NCBI GenBank assembly: GCA_964614095.1
Contig: CAZTJO010000019.1
Span: 1-35,716 of the forward strand
Direction of reading: 5' to 3'
Source: CAZWKX01 sp964614095
GTDB lineage: Bacteria; Actinomycetota; Acidimicrobiia; Spongiisociales; UBA11373
Length of the DNA: 35,716 bases
Below are positions 1-8,030 of this stretch, piece after piece. Numbering within the stretch: position 1 is the stretch's first letter; each line of letters begins with the position of its first letter. Under the pieces are notes generated by a model that was not told the DNA's origin, searched no databases, and saw nothing but the letters and a program-made list of their open reading frames with translations. The translations under genes and the position numbers were made by a program.

Positions 1-969
1 GGGTGGTGTCCAGACTTCGGTCAAGGGCTCCGTCGGCTGTGTCCACTCTCCGGCGGCGAGACGCTCCCAGACGAAGACGCGGCCGGCGCGGGGCTTATCG
101 GTGCCGTCCGGGGCGTGAAACGTACTGGCGGGCGCTCCTGCCACCAGGTACGGAGGGTCGAGGGCGACCGAGCGGCCGAGTGTGCCGGTGTCGGAGGGAA
201 TCGGCGGCGTTGAGGGTTCCCAGCCGGCAGCGGCCGCCTCATAGATGGTGACCGTCCCGGCACCGTCCTTTGCGGACGGTGCTCCCACCGCGATAAGGCC
301 GTCGGCGGCGGCGACCGAAGCGCCGAACTCACCGTCGGCGCCACTCGGTGGCTCGAGTTCGTGGGCAACCCAGCCGAACTGAGAGCTGGAGTCGGCGCCT
401 TCGTCCAATTCGGGGTTGGTGTAGACAAAGGCTGCACCGTTCTCGTCACCGGGCGCCCCCACCACGATGGTGGTGCCGGAGATGGCGACCGAGGCGCCAA
501 AACGTGCCCCGGGCGGGGCGACGAGAACGGCGGCGGGGAGCCAATCGTCACCGGACCTGGAGAAGAGGAACACGGCCCCGCGGCCGTTGTATGCGCCGGG
601 AGCCCCCACTACGGCGAGGGATCCATCCACTGCCACGGCGACACCGAACTCGGCCCCTCTTCGCAGCGACATGGCGGGTAGCAGCGGGGTGGACGTCCAT
701 TCTCCGTCGCTCTCGATGAAGGCGTAGGCGGCGCCGGTCTCGTCGCCGGAGGGCCTGGCGTTGGGTGCTCCTACAAGAACCGTGGTGCCGTCGGTGGCGA
801 CGGCGGCGCCGTAGCGGTCGGATCCAGAATGGCCGTCGGCATACAGAGCCGTGGGATGTTCCGCCTCGAAGGCGCCGTCATTGCCGGCGTGGAGGGTGAG
901 GATGACGAGCAGCGGGAAGAGAACAAGAACGGGAACGGCGGCGGTGCCACGCCAAAACGGCGTGTTCAT
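1..969 (-). CDS. FG-GAP repeat (integrin-alpha-like beta-propeller) protein, C-terminus cut by window edge
   Basis: The minus-strand frame stays open for 323 codons from the ATG at 967-969 to the left edge, so its stop lies outside. The start has an AAGG element about 8-10 bases upstream. Residues 1-10 are followed by a hydrophobic stretch (about 11-27), a signal peptide or anchor, so the rest is probably exported. The remainder consists of about five repeats of roughly 50-60 residues, each with a core such as FGVAVAVDGSLAVVGAP or FGASVAISGTTIVVGAP followed by G(A/R)(A/V)(F/Y)xF and a Trp, the pattern of FG-GAP blades. Such proteins form secreted or surface beta-propellers, often for adhesion or binding; no enzyme domain is visible. 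The gene is divergent from the sugar operon to its right. Family assignment is firm; ligand and total length are unknown. Confidence 0.8.
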   Translation of the reverse strand, partial: MNTPFWRGTAAVPVLVLFPLLVILTLHAGNDGAFEAEHPTALYADGHSGSDRYGAAVATDGTTVLVGAPNARPSGDETGAAYAFIESDGEWTSTPLLPAMSLRRGAEFGVAVAVDGSLAVVGAPGAYNGRGAVFLFSRSGDDWLPAAVLVAPPGARFGASVAISGTTIVVGAPGDENGAAFVYTNPELDEGADSSSQFGWVAHELEPPSGADGEFGASVAAADGLIAVGAPSAKDGAGTVTIYEAAAAGWEPSTPPIPSDTGTLGRSVALDPPYLVAGAPASTFHAPDGTDKPRAGRVFVWERLAAGEWTQPTEPLTEVWTPP

Positions 970-1063
970 CGGGCTACCTTCAAGCGCTTTGTATGAGCAT
1001 CGGGGGCGATGACGGCCGGGAGTATAACTCCGGCGTCTGATGGCAACACGAAGGTCTTGAGCG

Positions 1064-1094
1064 TTGGTGAGCACACAGAGGGGGAAGCTACGAT
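1064..1094 (+). promoter_or_regulatory. possible promoter of the amino-sugar operon
   Basis: TTGGTG (1064-1069) and TACGAT (1089-1094) are separated by 19 bases, with the ATG at 1129 about 35 bases after the -10-like box. The spacing is longer than ideal and the -35 match is partial, so this is only a candidate. It agrees with starting the first gene at 1129 rather than at an upstream in-frame ATG at 1009. Confidence 0.22.
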
Positions 1095-1128
1095 ACTGGC
1101 GGCTCTTCTGTCCACCGAGCCGCTGCCT

Positions 1129-2166
1129 ATGGAAGCCGTGAGAATCGCCGTCGTCGGTGCGGGCTATTGGGGCCCCAACCTCATCCGCAACTTTCGTACG
1201 AGCCCTCTGACCGATCTGCGCTGGGTTGTTGATCTCGAAAGGGATCGGGCTCAGGCCGCCATTCCGGCCCAGACCGACATACGCATCACCGACAGTCTGG
1301 CCGAGATGTTGGCCGACGAGACCGTAGAGGCAGTGGCGGTGGCTACCCCGCCGGGAACCCACCAGGACATCGTGTTCGAGTGCATTGCCGCCGGCAAGCA
1401 CATCTTGGTCGAGAAGCCGCTCGCTTCGACGGTGTCGGAAGGAAGGGCCATCGTTGAAGCTGCCGAAGCTGCGGGCATCACCATCATGGCCGACCATACC
1501 TTCTGCTACACGGAGTCGGTTCGCCGGATTCGCGACATCATCGCTTCCGGCGAGATCGGTGATTTCCTCTATTTCGATTCGGTGCGTATCAACCTGGGGC
1601 TGATCCAATCCGAAGTGGACGTGTTCTGGGACCTGGCGCCCCACGATCTCTCCATCCTCGACTTCATCGTTCCCGAGGGGGTGAGTATCGAAACCGTTGC
1701 CGCCCAGGCCTCCGATCCACTCGGGGTGGGACATGCCTGCGTCGGCTACCTCTTCGCCGGGCTCAGCAACGGTGGCACCGCGCATGCGCACCTGAATTGG
1801 CTGAGCCCAACCAAGATCAGGCGCGTGATTATCGGCGGCTCCCGCAAAATGCTCGTCTGGGACGACCTGCACCCGGCGCAGCGGGTCACCATATACGACA
1901 GCGGCATCGAACTGACCAGCGATCCGTCCGAGCGGGCGCGTCTGCTGGTCTCCTACCGTGTCGGTGACATGCTGGCGCCCGCCTTCCGTGAAGTGGAGGC
2001 ACTGCGGCGGGTGGTTGACGAGTTCGCCATGTCGGTTCGGGAGGGCCGGTCTCCTCTCACCGATGGCCGTGCCGGGCTTCGGGTGCTCGAGGTCCTCGAA
2101 GCAGTGGGGACGAGTTTGGGATCCGATGGAGCGAGGGTTCCCGTGTCGTTGCCGGTGCCGGAGTAG
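1129..2166 (+). CDS. Gfo/Idh/MocA-family NAD(P)-dependent sugar dehydrogenase
   Basis: A 345-residue cytoplasmic oxidoreductase. The N-terminal Rossmann motif VVGAGYWGPN lies at residues 8-17, the family EKP motif at 95-97, and the substrate-domain PHD with the usual catalytic-type His at 171-173. Family members oxidise or reduce a sugar hydroxyl or keto group; WbpB/WlbA relatives oxidise the 3-OH of UDP-GlcNAcA before transamination. It is first in an operon with an acetyltransferase 2 bases downstream and two sugar aminotransferases, which fits a 3-keto-sugar-forming role. The frame stays open upstream to an ATG at 1009, but homologues begin right at the Rossmann strand, so ATG 1129 was chosen although its Shine-Dalgarno is weak. 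The exact nucleotide sugar (UDP or dTDP) cannot be told from the sequence. Confidence 0.85.
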   Translation: MEAVRIAVVGAGYWGPNLIRNFRTSPLTDLRWVVDLERDRAQAAIPAQTDIRITDSLAEMLADETVEAVAVATPPGTHQDIVFECIAAGKHILVEKPLASTVSEGRAIVEAAEAAGITIMADHTFCYTESVRRIRDIIASGEIGDFLYFDSVRINLGLIQSEVDVFWDLAPHDLSILDFIVPEGVSIETVAAQASDPLGVGHACVGYLFAGLSNGGTAHAHLNWLSPTKIRRVIIGGSRKMLVWDDLHPAQRVTIYDSGIELTSDPSERARLLVSYRVGDMLAPAFREVEALRRVVDEFAMSVREGRSPLTDGRAGLRVLEVLEAVGTSLGSDGARVPVSLPVPE

Positions 2167-2168
2167 TT

Positions 2169-2660
2169 GTGGTCGGCAAGCGGGAGAAGTTCAGCGGCGA
2201 TTTCCAGATGATCGCCGACGACGTGAATCTGGGCCGGGATGTGCGCCTGTCGTCGTTCATCAACCTGTATGGGTGTGAGATCGGCGATGAGACGACGATC
2301 GGAGCGTTTGTGGAAGTGCAGCGGGGGGCGGTGATCGGCGCTCGCTGCAAGATCTCCAGCCACACCTTCATCTGTGACGGTGTGACCATCGAGGACGGGT
2401 GTTTTGTGGGCCACGGGGTCACCTTCATCAATGATCGATATCCGCGCGCCGTCACCGATCATGGAGACCCATGCGGGGATGGAGACTGGGAGAAGGTCTC
2501 GACCACCGTGCGGCAAGAGGCTTCCATAGGGTCGGGAGCCACCATCATGGGAGGGGTGGAGGTTGGAGCGCATGCCGTGGTGGCGGCCGGCGCCGTGGTC
2601 ATCCATGATGTTGCTCCGGGCACTTTGGTGATGGGTGTCCCGGCGCGTTCCGTTGAATGA
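2169..2660 (+). CDS. left-handed beta-helix N-acetyltransferase, WbpD/WlbB-like
   Basis: A 163-residue protein beginning with GTG two bases after the preceding stop; an ATG at 2208 is a less likely alternative. From about residue 17 it is built of hexapeptide repeats (for example IGDETTIGAFVEVQ, IGSGATIMGGVEVG, VVAAGAVV), which form the left-handed beta-helix of trimeric acyltransferases. The C-terminal VMGVPAR motif is typical of the family. The internal segment HTFICDGVTIEDGCFVGHGV followed by FINDRYPRA matches WbpD/WlbB-type enzymes, which transfer acetyl from acetyl-CoA to a 3-amino group on a nucleotide sugar. Its place between a Gfo/Idh/MocA dehydrogenase and a DegT aminotransferase repeats the WbpB-D-E set. 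The specific substrate is inferred, not proven. Confidence 0.82.
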   Translation: MVGKREKFSGDFQMIADDVNLGRDVRLSSFINLYGCEIGDETTIGAFVEVQRGAVIGARCKISSHTFICDGVTIEDGCFVGHGVTFINDRYPRAVTDHGDPCGDGDWEKVSTTVRQEASIGSGATIMGGVEVGAHAVVAAGAVVIHDVAPGTLVMGVPARSVE

Positions 2661-2681
2661 GATTGTTAGGAGTGTGATTCG

Positions 2682-3800
2682 GTGCAGGTGCCCTTCCTCG
2701 ATCTGGTGGCTCAGAATCGTGACGTTCGTGATGAGATCCTGGAGGTCTGGGCTCGGATTCTGGACACGGCCCGCTACGTGAGCGGCGCCGAGGTCGCCGC
2801 ATTTGAGGAGGAGTTCGCCGAAGTCTGCGGAACGGCGCACTGTGTTGCCGTGTCGAGTGGCACCGATGCGCTCATGCTGGGACTCCGGGTGCTTGGGGCC
2901 GGGCCGGGGGATCGTGTGGTGCTTCCGGCCAACACGTTTATTGCCACGGCAGAGGCGGTGAGCAACGTGGGGGCGGAGCCGCTGCTTGTCGACTGCGATC
3001 CGGTGACGCGAAACGTTGATGTCGCCGCGGCAACACGGGCTCTTTCCGAGCCGGGGGTGGTGGGATTGATCCCGGTGCATCTGTACGGCCAGCCGGCGGA
3101 CATGGATCCACTTCTGACCGCTGCCGAAGCTGCCGGAGCCTGGGTGATGGAGGACGCGGCCCAGGCGCATCTCGCCCGCTACAAGGAGCGGCCGGCGGGG
3201 TCACTGGGCCAAATCGCCGCGTTCTCCTTCTATCCGGGCAAGAACTTGGGCGCTCCGGGCGAGGGGGGAGCGGTGACCACCAATGACTCCGCTGCCGCCG
3301 ATCTGCTGCGGATGCTGCGTGATCACGGCCAGAGCGCCAAATACCAGAGCCGGGTGATCGGCTACAACTCGCGCATGATGGAGCTGGCGGCGGCGGTGCT
3401 GCGCATCAAGCTGCGCCACCTTCCCGCGTGGGTGGAAGGGCGCCGACGCGTCGCCGCCGGTTACATCGAGGGGCTGAGCGACATTGAGGGCGTTGAGGCC
3501 CCTTTCGAGCCGGAGTGGGCCTGGTCGGTCTATCACCTGTTTGTGGTGCACACCGCAGCTCGTGATCGTGTCAAGGCGCAGCTCGAAGAGGCGGGCATTG
3601 GGGTTGGCCTTCACTACCCGATCCCTATTCACCTGCAGGAGGCGTACCGTCATCTCGGCCATTCGCCCGGGGATTTCCCCAACGCCGAGGCCAACGCCTC
3701 CAACGGCGTGTCGCTTCCCATGTTCCCGGAGATGACCGAGGATCAGGTCGATTATGTCTGCCGCCAGCTGGCGGCGGCGGTCTCGGGAGGTGCGTCATGA
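2682..3800 (+). CDS. DegT/DnrJ/EryC1/StrS-family PLP-dependent sugar aminotransferase (first copy)
   Basis: A 372-residue aspartate-aminotransferase-fold enzyme that should move an amino group from glutamate to a keto-sugar nucleotide. The PLP-binding Lys is K187 in SFYPGKNLGAPGEGGA; D158 in VMEDAAQAH binds the pyridine nitrogen; VSSGTDAL (residues 57-64) is the phosphate-binding turn. Length and motifs are intact. The GTG start at 2682 is preceded by AGGAG at 2668-2672 with 9 bases between. With the two genes upstream it forms a dehydrogenase, acetyltransferase, aminotransferase set like WbpB-WbpD-WbpE, suggesting a 3-acetamido sugar. The next gene starts within its stop codon (ATGA). Confidence 0.9.
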   Translation: MQVPFLDLVAQNRDVRDEILEVWARILDTARYVSGAEVAAFEEEFAEVCGTAHCVAVSSGTDALMLGLRVLGAGPGDRVVLPANTFIATAEAVSNVGAEPLLVDCDPVTRNVDVAAATRALSEPGVVGLIPVHLYGQPADMDPLLTAAEAAGAWVMEDAAQAHLARYKERPAGSLGQIAAFSFYPGKNLGAPGEGGAVTTNDSAAADLLRMLRDHGQSAKYQSRVIGYNSRMMELAAAVLRIKLRHLPAWVEGRRRVAAGYIEGLSDIEGVEAPFEPEWAWSVYHLFVVHTAARDRVKAQLEEAGIGVGLHYPIPIHLQEAYRHLGHSPGDFPNAEANASNGVSLPMFPEMTEDQVDYVCRQLAAAVSGGAS

Positions 3801-4792
3801 CAAGCCGGTTGAGAGGGAAGCAGGTGGTCATCACCGGCGGTGCCGGCTTCATCGGGTCGTACCTCGTCGAGCAGATTGTGGAAGAGGAGGATGCCGCCGA
3901 GGTCGTCGTCATCGACGACCTGTCGAGCGGCTCCCGGGACAATCTCACCGCGGTCGCCGACGGAATCCGTCTTGTTGAAGGCGACGTGTGCGACGCCGAG
4001 GTTGCGGCTGTGGCGGCGGAGGCCGATGTCGTTTTCCACCTGGCGGTGAGAAACATCCGGGCATCGATCGGGCGGCCCCTGGACAACTTCAGGGTCAACG
4101 CCGACGGCACGCTGATGATGCTCGAGGCAATGCGTGGCGGCGCCCGAGGCCGATTTGTCTACGTTTCGTCTTCCGAGATCTACGGCATTCCGCCGGCGGG
4201 CATCTTCACCGAGGAAGCGCTGCCCGGCCCCACCACGGTGTATGGGGCGGGGAAACTCGCCGGCGAACTGATCACCCAGGCCTATCACCGGACCTACCTG
4301 ATGGAGACGATGGTGGTGCGTCCGTTCAACAACTACGGTCCGCGTTCTCACTTTGAGGGCGATTCTGGCGAGGTGATACCCAAGTTCATTCTCCGGGCTT
4401 TGGCGGGGAGGCCTCTGATCGTGCACGGTGACGGCACACAGACCCGCGATTTCATGTACGTGGCGGACACTGCTTCCTGGCTGATCGAGCTGGCCGGCGT
4501 CGATGCGCTCATCGGCGACGTGGTGAATATCGGGAGCGGCGCCGATGTGGCCATCGCCGAGCTGGCCGAGGTTGTTCTGCGTGAGACGGGCTCAAAGAGC
4601 GAGATCGTGTTTGGGGAACCGCGCCCCGGGGACGTTCCGCGCCTGTGTGCCGACGTGACCAAGGTGCGGGGACTGGTCCCGTTCAATCTGGCTACCGATT
4701 TTGGGGCCGGGATCAGCAAGACGATCGAGTCCTTCGCCGGTCAGGACGTTGAAGCCCTCCTGGAGCGAGAGGTGGAACGCACGTGGACATGA
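3797..4792 (+). CDS. NAD-dependent epimerase/dehydratase (extended SDR) acting on a nucleotide sugar
   Basis: A 331-residue extended short-chain dehydrogenase. The NAD motif GGAGFIG is at 14-20, the acidic residue after beta-2 is in VVIDDLSSG, and the active-site segment YVSSSEIYG leads to Y149-x3-K153 in VYGAGK. RPFNNYGPR and the late RDFMYVADTA motif are those of the UDP-glucose 4-epimerase/dTDP-glucose 4,6-dehydratase group. The Ser-Ser-Glu active site permits either dehydratase or epimerase activity, so the reaction is not decided. One family oddity is HLAVRNIRASIG where many relatives have HLAA. Its start codon overlaps the preceding stop by 4 bases (ATGA), indicating translational coupling. 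It probably supplies or reshapes the sugar used by the neighbouring aminotransferases. Confidence 0.87.
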   Translation: MTSRLRGKQVVITGGAGFIGSYLVEQIVEEEDAAEVVVIDDLSSGSRDNLTAVADGIRLVEGDVCDAEVAAVAAEADVVFHLAVRNIRASIGRPLDNFRVNADGTLMMLEAMRGGARGRFVYVSSSEIYGIPPAGIFTEEALPGPTTVYGAGKLAGELITQAYHRTYLMETMVVRPFNNYGPRSHFEGDSGEVIPKFILRALAGRPLIVHGDGTQTRDFMYVADTASWLIELAGVDALIGDVVNIGSGADVAIAELAEVVLRETGSKSEIVFGEPRPGDVPRLCADVTKVRGLVPFNLATDFGAGISKTIESFAGQDVEALLEREVERTWT

Positions 4793-5910
4793 TCCCGGTC
4801 ATCAAACCCTGGTTTGGGCCCGAGGAGGCAGAGGCTGTTGCCGCTGCGATCGCCTCGGGCTGGGTGGCGCAGGGTCCGCGCGTTGCCGAGTTCGAACGGG
4901 CCGTTGCCGACTACACGGGAGCCGGCCACGGTGTCGCCGTATCGTCGTGCACAACGGGGCTGCACCTGGTGCTGCACGCCATCGGTATCGGGCCCGGCGA
5001 CGAGGTGGTGGTTCCGTCGTTGTCGTTTATTGCTTCGGCCAATGCCCCCCGGTACGTGGGCGCGGTGCCGGTTTTTGCCGATGTCGACCGGATCACGATG
5101 AACCTGAGCGCCGAATCGGTCGAGGCGGTCTTGACCGAAAGGACTCGGGCGGTGGTGCTGGTGCACCAGGTGGGGATGCCGGCGGATATCGATGCGATTA
5201 GGGCGCGGTGCGATCCTCGCGGCATTGTTGTGGTGGAGGACGCCGCTTGTGCCATCGGGTCCATATACAAGGGTGGGAAGATCGGCTCACACTCGCAGTA
5301 CGTCGTCTTCTCGTTCCACCCTCGCAAGCTGCTCACCACCGGCGAGGGCGGGATGATCATGACCACGGACGAATCGAGCGCGGTACGGCTGCGCACTCTG
5401 CGTCAGCACGGCATGGACCGCAGCTCCTTCGATCGCCACATTGCCGGCAGACCGGTGCTGGAGCGCTATCTGGAGATGGGCTTTAACTTCAGGATGACCG
5501 ACATGCAGGCGGCTATGGGCCTGGTTCAGCTTTCGAAGCTGGACACCATGGTGGCCCGCCGCCGCGAGCTTGCCGACGCCTACCGGGAGCGTCTTGGCGA
5601 GTCGGGGCTGCAGCTTCCTGCCGATCCGGTCTACGGGTTGACCAACTATCAGTCGTACGTGGTGGTGCTGGAGCCGGATGCGGCGGTGTCGCGTGACGCA
5701 CTCATGTCCCATCTCGAGTCACGGGGTGTGTCGCCGCGGCGCGGGATCATGGCGGCGCATCGGGAGGGGGCGTTTGCCGGCTTTGCGCCGGCCGCTCTCC
5801 CGGTGACCGAGTATTTGACCGATCACTCATTGATCCTGCCCATGTATCACGAGATGACCGAGGACGATCTGAGCCGGGTGGCCACAGCCGTGCTGGAGCC
5901 GTTGGCGTAG
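4783..5910 (+). CDS. DegT/DnrJ/EryC1/StrS-family PLP-dependent sugar aminotransferase (second copy)
   Basis: A 375-residue paralogue of the gene at 2682. PLP Lys is K182 in FSFHPRKLLTTGEGGM, the pyridine-binding Asp is D153 in VVEDAAC, and VSSCTTGLH (residues 53-61) is the phosphate loop, with Cys where Gly is common. NFRMTDMQAAMG is a standard dimer-interface motif. The GTG at 4783 has AGGTGGA six bases ahead; the ATG at 4789 would instead give a 4-base ATGA overlap with the previous stop, so the start could be either. A second aminotransferase immediately after the epimerase implies a second amino group, or a second amino sugar, in the same pathway; the 4-amino branch made by 4-keto intermediates is one possibility. 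Confidence 0.89.
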   Translation: MDMIPVIKPWFGPEEAEAVAAAIASGWVAQGPRVAEFERAVADYTGAGHGVAVSSCTTGLHLVLHAIGIGPGDEVVVPSLSFIASANAPRYVGAVPVFADVDRITMNLSAESVEAVLTERTRAVVLVHQVGMPADIDAIRARCDPRGIVVVEDAACAIGSIYKGGKIGSHSQYVVFSFHPRKLLTTGEGGMIMTTDESSAVRLRTLRQHGMDRSSFDRHIAGRPVLERYLEMGFNFRMTDMQAAMGLVQLSKLDTMVARRRELADAYRERLGESGLQLPADPVYGLTNYQSYVVVLEPDAAVSRDALMSHLESRGVSPRRGIMAAHREGAFAGFAPAALPVTEYLTDHSLILPMYHEMTEDDLSRVATAVLEPLA

Positions 5911-5925
5911 GCCGGCGAGATCGGC

Positions 5926-7044
5926 TCAGATGGCGCGGCGGTAGACCCGGTGCCTCTTGTGGAATGGTATGCCGAGCATCTCCATGTTGCTGAGGCTGCG
6001 CAGGTTGCGGTCTTCTATCTGGACCACCTCGGCCCGGTCGTAGCCCGCCTCGTCGGCGGCCCGGGCGATCTCGGCAAAGAGCACGCTGCTGATGCCCATG
6101 CCCTGATAGGCGGGCAGCAGCCCCATGCCGTTCAGGTTGGCGATTCTTGTGGTGCGCATCGCCCGTAGCAGGCGGAGCCAGCCAAACGGCCATACCCGGC
6201 CCCTGGTTCGCCGGATTGCCGCCGAGATGTCGCGGAACACGAACAGGTAGCCGACGATCTCTTCCCCCTTCATGACCAGCCGCATCAGGCCGGGATCGGC
6301 GATGGCGACGAGATGATCGCCGATGACCTCGAGCTCCTCGTCGGTGATGGGGCAGTACTCCCAGTTGTCGACAAAGGCGGCGTTGTAGACGGCTCCGATA
6401 CGGGGCACCCAGCGTCGCAGTTCCCGTTTGTTGCGGAACGATTTGATGGAAAGGCCATGCTCGGTGCGGACCGCATCGGCCAACCGGTACAGCTGGGGCG
6501 GCACGGGGTGGCCCTGGGACAGATGCCCGGATACGTACCCGGTTTCCTTCTCGAAGCCGGCTCTGGTGAGCAGCTTCGGGTAGTAGGAGTGGTTGTAGGG
6601 CATACCCATGGCGGGCAGATGCTCAAAACCTTCGACCAGCAGCCCTAGACCATCGCTGGTGAGGAAACCCTTGGGGCCGATGAGGGTGTCGAGCCCTCGG
6701 GCCGCGGCCCACTCGGCGGCGGCGGCAAATAGACGGTCGGCAACGGCTTGGTCTTCCACCGATTCGAAGAGACAGAAGAGGGCATCCCGGCGCCCGTGGT
6801 ATTGGTTGTGATTCTTGTTCTCGAGAACGGCGATTCGTCCCAGGGTCTTGTTACTGCTCTCGGCGAGGAAGAAGGCGGCAGTGGAGTGGAGGTAGAACGG
6901 GTGTTTTTGCCGGTTGAGGACGAGTGCAATATCCGGGAGCAGCGGTGGTACCCATTGGGCACAACGGTCGTAGAGATCAAACGGGAAACTGATGAACCTG
7001 CCCACATCAGGCTTCCTGGTGGTGTCGATCTCTCGAATCTGCAT
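5926..7044 (-). CDS. large GNAT-fold N-acetyltransferase-like protein (YghO-like)
   Basis: A 372-residue cytoplasmic protein starting at an ATG with GGAGGAG 4 bases ahead. The C-terminal third has GNAT features: VGYLFVFRDIS, a core strand LNGMGLLPAYQGMGISSVLF that resembles motif A with Q-x-x-G-I/S, and an acidic final strand. The N-terminal two thirds contain a conserved block LDTLIGPKGFLTSDGLGLLVEG and ALFCLFESVED. This two-part layout is that of the YghO-like family seen in many bacteria; its substrate is not established. It is convergent with the sugar operon, 15 bases apart, and divergent from the next lipoprotein, so it is a single-gene unit. A role in acylating a sugar or lipid from the surrounding glycan genes is only inferred from position. 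Confidence 0.68.
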   Translation of the reverse strand: MQIREIDTTRKPDVGRFISFPFDLYDRCAQWVPPLLPDIALVLNRQKHPFYLHSTAAFFLAESSNKTLGRIAVLENKNHNQYHGRRDALFCLFESVEDQAVADRLFAAAAEWAAARGLDTLIGPKGFLTSDGLGLLVEGFEHLPAMGMPYNHSYYPKLLTRAGFEKETGYVSGHLSQGHPVPPQLYRLADAVRTEHGLSIKSFRNKRELRRWVPRIGAVYNAAFVDNWEYCPITDEELEVIGDHLVAIADPGLMRLVMKGEEIVGYLFVFRDISAAIRRTRGRVWPFGWLRLLRAMRTTRIANLNGMGLLPAYQGMGISSVLFAEIARAADEAGYDRAEVVQIEDRNLRSLSNMEMLGIPFHKRHRVYRRAI

Positions 7045-7172
7045 CGTCTCCTCCAGACGCTGCGCCCGAAGCTACCCGGGCCGGGCCGGCCTCGGGGGTA
7101 CTTCGTGAGTTGTCGGATATCCGGAACAGTGAGGCGCCGTCCATTTACCCTGGTGAGCCGAAAGGAGTGCCC

Positions 7173-7970
7173 ATGAGAAGCTTCCTTGTCCTGGCCACGG
7201 CGCTGGTGCTGGTCCTGGCGCTCGGCGCCTGCGGCGACGATGGCGCAGCGACGACAACGGCGTCTGTCGATGTGACCACCTCGACCGCCGCGGACCAGAC
7301 GACGCAGGAGGGGACGACCACCGAGGCCGTCGCCACCACCACGGCGCTGCCGGCCGATGCCCACCCTGATTGGGGTGTCTCCTGGGCTGAGGTGTGGCCG
7401 GCCGAGGGAGAAACGGCCGTGTACCACCTGGAGACCCACGACCAAGTGTTTACGGATCTTTCCGCCCGCATGGAATACGGCGTCGAATGGCGCGGCGGCA
7501 CCTGGGATCGCCTGGTGATGGGCACGCCGGAGCCGGGCAACGACGGCATGGCGCTGTACCTGGAGCGGGTGGAGCCGTGGGTGATTCGGGTGGCCGGCGT
7601 CGAGGGGTTCTCGGCCAGCATGCCCAACGATCCCAGCATGATTGAGGTCTTCGAAGAACCGCTGGTGCTGGAGGCGACGATGCCTCTCGGCGAGCCGTAC
7701 CAAGTCGAGAGCGAGATCACCCTCGAGGGCCAGGGCTCGCCGCTGGTTCTGGTGGCAACGTACGAGATCACCGTGGTTGCGGTGGATGAGACGGTCACGG
7801 TGCCTTTCGGCACTCTGGACGGCTGTGCTCACATCGAGGCGGCCGTCGGTGGGCCCTTCATCGGAGGGATATGGGAGGTCGAGGCGTGGTTCCACCCCGA
7901 GCAGTTCCTCGTGTCCATAACCAGCCTGCCAACTTTTGAATCGGTCGAACTCGTGGAGGGCTGGTCGTAG
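7173..7970 (+). CDS. secreted lipoprotein with Thr-rich linker, function unknown
   Basis: A 265-residue protein. The ATG at 7173 has AAAGGAG (7161-7167) ahead; an in-frame GTG at 7110 lacks this and would bury the signal peptide. MRS is followed by a hydrophobic run and the lipobox LALGAC, with Cys20 as the predicted lipidated residue, so it should sit outside the membrane. Residues 26-55 form a Thr/Ala-rich low-complexity linker. The folded part has Trp-rich strands (WGVSWAEVWP) and ends in a strand pattern TYEITVVAVDETVTVPFG...W.VEAWFHPEQFL resembling DUF3108-like beta proteins in outline. No catalytic motif was recognised. It lies between glycan genes. Confidence 0.72.
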   Translation: MRSFLVLATALVLVLALGACGDDGAATTTASVDVTTSTAADQTTQEGTTTEAVATTTALPADAHPDWGVSWAEVWPAEGETAVYHLETHDQVFTDLSARMEYGVEWRGGTWDRLVMGTPEPGNDGMALYLERVEPWVIRVAGVEGFSASMPNDPSMIEVFEEPLVLEATMPLGEPYQVESEITLEGQGSPLVLVATYEITVVAVDETVTVPFGTLDGCAHIEAAVGGPFIGGIWEVEAWFHPEQFLVSITSLPTFESVELVEGWS

Positions 7971-8030
7971 GCGATTGTGCGGGCGCACTGCAGGGGCCCG
8001 GCACTTCTACCATCCGGTGGAGAGGTCTAG

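Noticed and set aside
1009..1128. In-frame upstream extension of the Gfo/Idh/MocA gene to ATG 1009
   Set aside because: The added 40 residues have no family similarity, and the Rossmann strand expected at the N-terminus begins just after ATG 1129.
1953..3170. 405-residue open frame on the minus strand
   Set aside because: It lies opposite three well-recognised genes, is low in recognisable motifs and rich in Arg, His and Pro, as is usual for antisense frames in GC-rich DNA.
6645..7988. 447-residue open frame on the minus strand
   Set aside because: It covers the lipoprotein gene antisense and part of the GNAT gene out of frame, and contains no domain signature.
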